Source: Gari tellinella
Taxonomy: Eukaryota; Mollusca; Bivalvia; Cardiida; Psammobiidae
Direction: 5' to 3'
Assembly: GCA_922989275.2 (NCBI GenBank)
Contig: OV277864.1
Span: 51,893,550-51,957,549, forward strand
DNA length: 64,000 nt
Each line of letters begins with the position of its first letter. Position 1 is the stretch's first letter. A program made the translations under genes and the position numbers. Shown piece after piece: positions 55,922 to 64,000 of the stretch. The notes under the pieces were generated by a model. The model was not told the origin of the DNA, made no database searches, and was given only the letters and a program-made list of their open reading frames with translations.

Positions 55922-57234
55922 TACTTCCATCTGCTTGATAAGTAAAGAACACAATGGATGTTTTGCTAAACACAAGCTTCTCTTTAAACCTTGAGACCTC
56001 AAATGAACAGCTTAGAGTTTGCAATTATGTCAATTCCAAAATTGACTCTGTTGGGCTGTTTTAACAAAACATTGCAAAACATTGAAGGAGTCCTCTTATC
56101 ATATTCGATACTGTTCCATAGGCCAATTGAACTCTTCACGTGTGCTTTTTTGTTAATAACGAGTTTAGTCGTCGCTAGGATTGAATTTTTTAACATTTCA
56201 CTGTGTTCGTGTCATCTGTTCTCTAGAACTTACATTCCCAAAGTCAGTGTTTAACACGACAAAGTAAAGCCAGTTTCAACCTCAATCATTATGTCTATTT
56301 CAATCCGCAAATCGTGCTGTGCCATTTAACATAAGCTGTCAACTCGCTCTATATAATTTGCAGACGTTTTAAACACGTTTATTCATTCAGGTGTGTGAAG
56401 TTTGCACGACAATCGACATTTCGACATTCGACCTTTCACAAATGAAAGGTCGAACAGCTGTCGAATTTCGACTTTCGACATTTAAGCTTCCACATAATGT
56501 AACAAATTTTGCCGATCGACCAGTCAGCTTTGCCATAATGTCGAAATATTGTCGAAATTCGACCTTCGACATTCAACATTTTTAAAACACATTACTTTGT
56601 CGAACTGATGTCGAATTTCAACGTTCGACACTTATACAAAGTCGGGAAATTGTCGAACTAGGGTCGAATTTCGACGTTCGACAAACTGCAAATAAGGGAA
56701 AAGTCGAAATATTGTCTAAATTCGACGTTCGATATTCAAAATTTCTTAAACACATTACTTTGTGGAACTGATGTCGAATTTAAACGTTCGACACTTATAC
56801 AAAGTCTGGAAAATGTCGAACTAGGGTCGAATTTCGACGTTCGACAAACTGCAAGTACGGGCAAAAGTCGAAATATTGTCGAAATTCGACGTTCGACATT
56901 CTAAATTTCTTAAACACATTCCCTCTGATGAACTTATGTCGAAATTCGACGTTCGACAACTTATGGGACCCGGCAAAAGTCGAAATATTGTCGAATTTCG
57001 ACGTTCGACAAACTGCAAGTAAGGGCAAAAGTCGAAATATTGTCGAAATTCGACGTTCGACTTTCAAAATTTCTAAAACACATTCCCTCTGTTGAACTTA
57101 TGTCGAAGTTCGACGTTCGACAACTTGCCGGACCCGGCAAAATTCGAAATATTGTCGAATTTCGACGTTCGACAAACTGCAAGAAAGGGCAAAAGTCGAA
57201 ATATTGTCGAAATTCGACATTCAAAATGTCTTAA

Positions 57235-57996
57235 ACACATTCCCTCTGTTGAACTTATGTCGAATTTCGACGTTCGACAACTTGCCGGACCCGGCAAAAG
57301 TCGAAATATTGTCGAAATTCGATGTTCGACATTCAACATTTCTTAAACACATTCTCTCTGTTGAACTTATGTCGAATTTCGACGTTCGACAACTTGCCGG
57401 ACCCGGCAAAAGTCGAAATATTGTCGAATTTCGACGTTCGACAAACTGCAAGAAAGGGCAAAAGTCGAAATATTGTCGAAATTCGACATTCAAAATGTCT
57501 TAAACACATTCCCTCTAATGAACTTATGTCGAATTTCGACGTTCGACAACTTGCCGGACCCGGCAAAAGTCGAAATATTGTCGAAATTCGACGTTCGACA
57601 TTCAACATTTCTTAAACACATTCTCTCTGTTGAACTCATGTCGAATTTCGACGTTCGACAACTTGCCGGACCCGGCAAAAGTCGAAATATTGTCGAAATT
57701 CGACGTTCGACATTCAAAATTTCTTAAACACATTCTCTATGTTGAACTTATGTCGAATTTCGACGTTCGACAACTTGCCGGACCCGGCAAAAGTCGACAT
57801 ATTGTCGAAATTCGACGTTCGACATTCAAAATTTCTTAAACACATTCCCTCTGTTGAACTTATGTCGAATTTCGACGTTCGACAACTTGCCGGACCCGGC
57901 AAAAGTCGAAATATTGTCGAATTTCGACGTTCGACAAACTGCAAGAAAGGGCAAAAGTCGAAATATTGTCGAAATTCGACATTCAAAATGTCTTAA
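57235..57996. repeat. Higher-order repeat unit 1 (762 bp)
   Basis: Six monomers in the order 112, 157, 112, 112, 112, 157 bp. Monomer-specific variants, such as TCTCTGTTGAACTCATG (once per unit) and TCTCTATGTTGAAC, recur at the same positions in the next unit. The start phase is arbitrary. Confidence 0.85.
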
Positions 57997-58758
57997 ACAC
58001 ATTCCCTCTGTTGAACTTATGTCGAATTTCGACGTTCGACAACTTGCCGGACCCGGCAAAAGTCGAAATATTGTCGAAATTCGATGTTCGACATTCAACA
58101 TTTCTTAAACACATTCTCTCTGTTGAACTTATGTCGAATTTCGACGTTCGACAACTTGCCGGACCCGGCAAAAGTCGAAATATTGTCGAATTTCGACGTT
58201 CGACAAACTGCAAGAAAGGGCAAAAGTCGAAATATTGTCGAAATTCGACATTCAAAATGTCTTAAACACATTCCCTCTGTTGAACTTATGTCGAATTTCG
58301 ACGTTCGACAACTTGCCGGACCCGGCAAAAGTCGAAATATTGTCGAAATTCGACGTTCGACATTCAACATTTCTTAAACACATTCTCTCTGTTGAACTCA
58401 TGTCGAATTTCGACGTTCGACAACTTGCCGGACCCGGCAAAAGTCGAAATATTGTCGAAATTCGACGTTCGACATTCAAAATTTCTTAAACACATTCTCT
58501 ATGTTGAACTTATGTCGAATTTCGACGTTCGACAACTTGCCGGACCCGGCAAAAGTCGACATATTGTCGAAATTCGACGTTCGACATTCAAAATTTCTTA
58601 AACACATTCCCTCTGTTGAACTTATGTCGAATTTCGACGTTCGACAACTTGCCGGACCCGGCAAAAGTCGAAATATTGTCGAATTTCGACGTTCGACAAA
58701 CTGCAAGTAAGGGCAAAAGTCGAAATATTGTCGAAATTCGACATTCAAAATTTCTTAA
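57997..58758. repeat. Higher-order repeat unit 2 (762 bp)
   Basis: Same six-monomer order as unit 1, with only a few differences visible (for example CTAATGAAC in unit 1 against CTGTTGAAC here, and AGAAAGGG against AGTAAGGG in the last 157-bp monomer). After it the array continues as plain 112-bp monomers. Confidence 0.85.
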
Positions 58759-59779
58759 ACACATTCCCTCTGTTGAACTTATGTCGAATTTCGACGTTCG
58801 ACAACTTGCCGGACCCGGCAAAAGTCGAAATATTGTCGAAATTCGACGTTCGACATTCAAAATTTCTTAAACACATTCTCTTTGTTGAATTATGTCGAAT
58901 TTCGACGTTCGACAACTTGCCGGACCCGGCAAAAGTCGAAATATTGTCGAAATTCGACGTTCGACATTCAAAATTTCTTAAACACATTCCCTCTGTTGAA
59001 CTTATGTCGAATTTCGACGTTCGACAACTTGCCGGACCCGGCAAAAGTCGAAATATTGTCGAAATTCGACGTTCGACATTCAAAATTTCTTAAACACATT
59101 CTCTATGTTGAACTTATGTCGAATGTCGACGTTCGACAACTTGCCGGACCCGGCAAAAGTCGAAATATTGTCGAAATTCGACGTTCGACATTCAAATTTT
59201 CTTAAACACATTCCCTCTGTTGAACTTATGTCGAATTTCGACGTTCGACAACTTGCCGGACCCGGCAAAAGTCGAAATATTGTCGAAATTCGACGTTCGA
59301 CATTCAAAATTTCTTAAACACATTCTCTCTGTTGAACTTATGTCGAATTTCGACGTTCGACAACTTGCCGGACCCGGCAAAAGTCGAAATATTGTCGAAA
59401 TTCAACGTTCGACATTCAAGACACATTCACTCTGTTAAACATTTGTCGAATTATGACGTTCGACAATTTGCCTGACCCGGGGAAGGTCGAAATTTTGTCG
59501 AAATTCGACGTTCGACTTTCAAAATTTCTTAAACACATTACTATGGCGAACTCATGTCGAATTTCGACGTTTGACATGAGGCTGGCGCGGGATATAGTCG
59601 AAATATTGTCGAATTTCGACATTCGACATTTATCAAAAGTCGACATAAGTTCGAAATATTGTCGAATTTCGACGTTCGACATTGTCTTTTCACCAAAGTG
59701 TCAAACATTCAACATTTCTATAAAGTCGGGGAAATGTGGGAAAAGTATCAAATTTCAAATTTCGACAATTTAACGGCAG

Positions 59780-60200
59780 ATAGTGCGGATAATTCTTCGA
59801 GAGTCGTGCGATTTATTCTGTATATTGCGGACTGGACCGAATGTGCCTAGAAGAGCCCTTTGATCTAGTTATACACTGTTTACTACATGTATTTGACAAG
59901 TATGAATTACTGTACCACGCACTATTATTTTGTACTTGTATGTAGATGTATAACATGTACATTTATACGAAAAACGGTTTGAATCCAGATTAAAGGTCTT
60001 CTACCGAACTATATTTATCTAGGTCTACACTGTTAATCTTATACTTGTCTAACCTGCTGTGTGACTTCTTTTCTTAAACTAAAATACTCTGAGCTTAGAT
60101 ATTTGGCGCAAAGCATCATTAACTGATCTGTCAAGAATGTTAAAATTATTTCCCAAGGGTAAAAAATGAGCCCACCCGGGAGTCACAAAATTACATAGAT
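59780..60200. other. No gene; fragment related to the element ending at 62109
   Basis: CTCTGAGCTTAGATATTTGG at about 60088 matches CCTGAGCTTAGGTATTTGG at about 61967, so a repeat fragment is present. An eroded palindrome (GATCTAGTTATACACTGTTT) lies near 59862. Confidence 0.45.
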
Positions 60201-60203
60201 AAG

Positions 60204-60368
60204 AAATAGTACAGCCCGCTGAGGGCCTTCTTGCATTATAGTGACCTCACAGTCAGCCTTAAAGTAGTTTACGGCCCGAAGCCGTAGGCTGAGGGCCGTA
60301 AACTAGTTTGGGGCTGACTGTGATGTCACTATAATGCAAGGACGCCCGAAGTGGGCTGTACTATTTTA
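60204..60368. mobile_element. Long hairpin element
   Basis: 165 bp of paired arms: AAATAGTACAGCCC and GGGCTGTACTATTT outside, TTGCATTATAGTGACCTCA and TGATGTCACTATAATGCAA in the middle, TAGTTTACGGCCC and GGGCCGTAAACTA inside, with a second small stem GGCCCGAAGCCGTAGG at the tip. Confidence 0.85.
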
Positions 60369-60374
60369 TATAGT

Positions 60375-61775
60375 ATACCGCACTTCTAATTTTGATCAAA
60401 GCAGTTCTCGAACGTAAAATTCTAATGGTCGTCTCGAGAGTATCTCCCTTTGAATTACTTAATATCGGTGATCGTACTTACAAAAGTATCGGGAACAATT
60501 TTTATAGTGGAACTTTTATCAAAGTCAATAATAAAATTAGAGCTCTACCTCTATTTCATCTTTCTAAACCAAATATAGAATCTATATAGATCTAACATCT
60601 ATACTAAGCTTTGTTTGAACTTTAATAAAAGTCTTTATCTACAGTAAACTAGATCTATCAAACTCGCAACGTGTTTATATGAATCTAGTAAAACCTGTTT
60701 TGACGCATAACATCCAGCTCAATTCGTAGGTTTCTCCATTTCGTTTTCTAACTTCTGAGTAAAAGTTAAAGAGACGATTAGCTGAATGTTACGCAGTTTT
60801 TCAGCAAATTTATTGATTCTAGATTCTACTTCTTGAAATTATTAAGATCTAAGCACTGGAATTTTTATATTTCTTTCGTCTTCATTGAACCCTTTTATAT
60901 CTATGATTTCTTGAGTTTTCGTGTTCGACAGACCCGCGAATCTGCAATTGGAACTCAATAGTAAATCTAAAGATTTGTGGATTTTCGAGTTACGTTACTG
61001 TAAAATCCGGAATATAGGCGTATGTTCATTGATTACCTCCCTTTAATAAACTTTTGCATCGGTAGTAACTAGTAAGCATCCCTGTGTATACTTAAATCTA
61101 CACTTTCCATATTATGAAACTAATAATGTAAAATTGATTTTTAAAATCTAGTGTATGATCTTTGATTAAATCGCAAACAATCAAAGCTAACATTTTGTAA
61201 ATGTAAACGTTTATAAGACCAAAACAGATCAAGTCTTATAGCAACAACTAATCTCTATGAGTCTTAGATTGATCATAGATAAATTTCAAAATAGATCTAC
61301 CTTCCACATTTAAGCTACAAGTACTCGGACATAATATCAAAAAGGCTAATATTTGTTTAAAGACATCTCCTGACGACCTTTTGGTCATAATGCCTTGCCA
61401 GATTATTTACTGTCATTTTTTTTGCAAAAAGCATGGGTCCTGTGTATATTGAACCATTGAATCGTCTTATGTGAGACTCTACCTATATATTTGATAGTTT
61501 GGTTAGAAATAATCATTGAAAATCACTAGAGCATGAGTATAATCTGGATCTCAACAGGTAAACTGAGATTGTGATGCACGTGATTTGACAGTTACATTGA
61601 CACCTCCCGAACAATGGGGGGGGACTCTCTCTATGGACTGAGGAAATCAGTTATTTCAAATTTCATAACGCAGTCATCATATGACGCAACCTCGCTTAGT
61701 CGTATATTAGTGACCACTAGCTTGTACAACGATAAAGAAGGAGCGTACGTAGGTACGGTATACTATAGTTATATA
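60375..61775. other. No gene recognised
   Basis: Contains many AGATCTA motifs (about 60590-60860) but no clear repeat unit. The 65-codon frame at 60392-60589 has no recognisable domain. Confidence 0.4.
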
Positions 61776-61779
61776 GTGA

Positions 61780-62109
61780 AACTTCAAACACCTTCTCTGA
61801 AACTAATATGACCAGAGCTTTGATACTTGGCATGGTGAAAGTTCTAGAAGCACTTTACCAATATATTCAAGCGGCCCATTGCATATCTATGTCACAGGAG
61901 CTAAAAATATTGTTTTCAATGAAACCTTCAAAAACTCTTCTTGTCATAATAGTCACCACAGTACCCTGAGCTTAGGTATTTGGCACACAGCATCATCTAC
62001 TCAACAATAGGCACTGTCATATTGTCAAAAATTCTCAGCTTTTCAAGATATTTACATTTACGTCAACGGTTCCAGGTGAGCGATTTAGGGCCGTGTACGG
62101 CTCTTGTTT
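61780..62109 (+). mobile_element. 3' part of a pearl / Helentron-like element
   Basis: Two ~155-bp related units (GAGCTTTGATACTTGGCA at about 61815 and GAGCTTAGGTATTTGGCA at about 61970). The end carries a hairpin GGGCCGTGTACGGCT before CTTGTTT, like the other two elements of this type. The 5' end was not found. Confidence 0.55.
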
Positions 62110-62372
62110 AAAATTGGCATTATAAAATAAGAAAAATTTGATAATGTTAACTTTTTTATTATTTCGACAAACCGAGCAAACAATGTTTTAAGGTTATAGA
62201 TTCATAATGCGAAAATCTGAACACCGTTTCCGCATATTCTGTAATATGCCCGGCACAATCTTACTACACGAACATTGAAGCTACATGTACATACCGATGT
62301 TCGATGTTTTCTATTATGACTCTAAAACCTTAATAAAGAAAGGACCAGTGAAAGAAGAGCCATTTACTATTT

Positions 62373-62612
62373 ACTCCATAGCCAATTTCTATTTGTGAAG
62401 ACTAGTGACTACGGAAAGAAGGTTGACAGTAAAGCAGAATGTCCCTTATGGTACATGCTGCTTTACTTTAAGCTTGCTTTAAGCTATCATCTGCTAGAAC
62501 ATAGAACTATTTCTTATGATACATATTCATGACTGTGTGAATTGTACCAATTTTCTTCATTAGGAGGAATTAGTTAACAGAGTTAAACGGCATAACTAGG
62601 GAGTAAATGGTT
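62373..62612. mobile_element. Diverged TTAA-type MITE (CCCTTTACC family)
   Basis: ATTTACTCCATAGCCAATTT on the left, GGGAGTAAATGGTTAAC on the right. Core GACAGTAAAGCAGAATGTCC and ACATGCTGCTTTACTTTAAG. Confidence 0.7.
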
Positions 62613-62614
62613 AA

Positions 62615-64000
62615 CATAAAAAGGCACTGCAAAATCATAGCATTGCTCTATTCCAATATTTCGACCTCCAAGGAAATTTTGCAAAGAAAATTATGTCCGA
62701 CATGGTTTTCTTTGAAAAATGCATTTAGAGGTCGAACTATCAGAAAAGAGCATTGTTATAATTTTAAACTAATTTAATTCGCCATTTTGAATATTGCTAT
62801 ATCTGTCTTTAAAGGCACAGGAGATAAAACTTTTAAATGACGTTCATCCATTGTATTTCAATTATATTATGAAACACCATCTACCTTTGAACATCGTAGA
62901 ACTTTCAGTTCTTATTAAAGCTTAGGATTGCTATGACAAACAGTGCAGCCACTGATCAGAATGCTCTTATATGATCTATCTGAGCTGGGTCTACATTGTT
63001 TGCATAGTACTGATCCATCAGTATCCAGCTTACAATAAGTTACACATAAGCAATACTTGTAATTCAAAGACATACATGTATAAGTCAGGACCTCCTTGAC
63101 ATTATAATCAGCAATGCCCAGAAAGTGGACATGTAACATGGGCAAAGTCTGTTCGCAGGCAAAGGGATAAAGTAAAAATCAAAGAACACCCTATAAGTAT
63201 TTTGTAAAATAGGAGTTTAATGAAAGGTCAACTTCATGTATTGATTCTAATCTGTTATTCAGAATTTAGATGACCACATGGCAAAGTGACCCACAGAAAG
63301 TGTTTCTGCATAATAATTCGAATATGCAAAGTAGAAGAGGCCAATTTATAAGGGGAGAACAAATAATGAATCCTTCGTAGATTTGATCAGAAGGTACATG
63401 TAATATCTTTTTAAAAGTTAAATTAGGCTGAGGCCGCTGAACTTGTCGATATTTTTTCATTGATGCCATAATTATACAGTTTTGTATGAGAAGGATGTAA
63501 TACATATAATTCTGCATTTCTAACATTCCTGAACGATCTTAGTCGCTGTTCACCTCAACCCCATCCTATAAATCAGGGCTGCCATTTCTCCGGATTTCTT
63601 CCGAAATCTGATTTGTATCGTTACGCAGAATAGTGGACACGCAGGTGGCCCACTTGCTCTCAATTTCGAGCATTAAAATAAGAAGGGAATTTTTACATAA
63701 CTTGTAATAACTTTTTTTTCTGGACAGATATCGTTCCTGTGCAAACGGCCTGTGTTAGCTTAAACATTTTCCTTTATGATGGAATTGTTTTGAAAAAATA
63801 TTTTAATAAGATTTTGGTCCTTTTTTAAGTTTAAAAATACACCTTTAAATCACATTAAACAAAGAGTAAAATGCTGAAAATAAGCCTCGACACGGATAAT
63901 ATAACACGACCTTGTGCATTTATACAAATCGATATCAATTCTGTGTAAACGGGCTCGTATACTTGACTATTTGTTCTTTCTTTTGATATAAATTTAAGAA
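62615..64000. other. No gene; one eroded palindrome
   Basis: An eroded core at about 62935-63003 (CAAACAGTGCAGCCACTGAT and GGGTCTACATTGTTTGC). A 62640-62770 stretch has inverted arms (CATAGCATTGCTCT and AGAGCATTGTTATAA, CGACCTCCAAGG and GAGGTCGAAC), a possible old hairpin element. Confidence 0.45.

Larger units (their letters stand above)
56400..59775. repeat. TCGA-rich satellite array, 112-bp monomer
   Basis: About 3.4 kb of tandem monomers. The standard monomer is 112 bp with about seven TCGA sites. It contains palindromes such as TCGAATTTCGACGTTCGA and TTGCCGGACCCGGCAA, and a spacer CTTAAACACATTC. A 157-bp variant has an extra ~45 bp segment (AAACTGCAAGAAAGGGCAAA). Central monomers are nearly identical. 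Monomers at both edges (56400-57060 and 59420-59775) are clearly diverged, the usual picture of an array kept uniform in its middle. Both strands are open over long stretches because the monomer lacks stops in some frames; this is not protein evidence. Confidence 0.95.

Noticed and set aside
57092..59438. Long overlapping open frames on both strands across the satellite (repeats of RISTFDNLPDPAKVEILSKF)
   Set aside because: The 112-bp monomer is not a multiple of three (112 = 37x3+1), so the frame changes at every unit and each frame stops after 70-120 codons. Openness on both strands follows from the palindromic, stop-poor sequence.
56400..59775. CRISPR-like array
   Set aside because: Units are 112-157 bp without unique spacers, and the setting is an animal genome. 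It is a satellite.

Overview
This window looks like AT-rich, intron-like or intergenic DNA from an animal nuclear genome. The best fit is a bivalve mollusc. That is inferred from two things: a tRNA-derived SINE with the conserved central block common in molluscs, and elements built like the bivalve 'pearl'/Helentron-type repeats (a core of ~150-160 bp tandem units and a 3' hairpin). I cannot name the species. I found no convincing host gene, no functional rRNA or tRNA gene and no bacterial-style operon. The only recognisable protein-coding remnant is a broken, minus-strand non-LTR retrotransposon (LINE) reverse-transcriptase fragment at about 44.5-45.7 kb. Nearly all other open frames lie inside repeats or are what chance gives in this base composition.

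Layout. 0-22.5 kb holds two diverged direct copies of one ancestral segment (copy A about 381-4315 plus 5768-5800; copy B about 14645-21166 plus 22425-22470). Each has been interrupted independently by different mobile elements, so each copy shows the empty site of the other's insertions. Between them lie inverted copies of a ~360 bp sequence (1-369 and 9070-9433), scattered MITEs, and a local tandem duplication (13.0-14.4 kb) with a SINE in one unit. 22-39 kb is a dense field of nested MITEs with a cluster of tRNA-like sequences (32.2-34.2 kb). 39.5-42.3 kb holds a ~2.1 kb composite insertion whose empty site is seen 0.5 kb downstream. 42.7-44.3 kb is a diverged ~365 bp tandem repeat, followed by the LINE remnant. 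46-56 kb is sparse, with some MITEs. 56.4-59.8 kb is a satellite of 112-bp monomers with a clear 762-bp higher-order repeat. 60-64 kb holds a long hairpin, another pearl-like element and one MITE.

What ties the window together is a set of short non-autonomous DNA elements. One group is flanked by TA (Tc1/mariner-like, with termini such as CAGTGGAGAA). The other is flanked by TTAA (piggyBac-like, with termini starting CCC). Each carries a long, nearly perfect central palindrome. Two palindrome types recur, and each appears inside both TA-flanked and TTAA-flanked families. In at least one copy the two arms carry matching changes. This modular palindrome, shared by families that should use different transposases, is the best candidate here for something undescribed.
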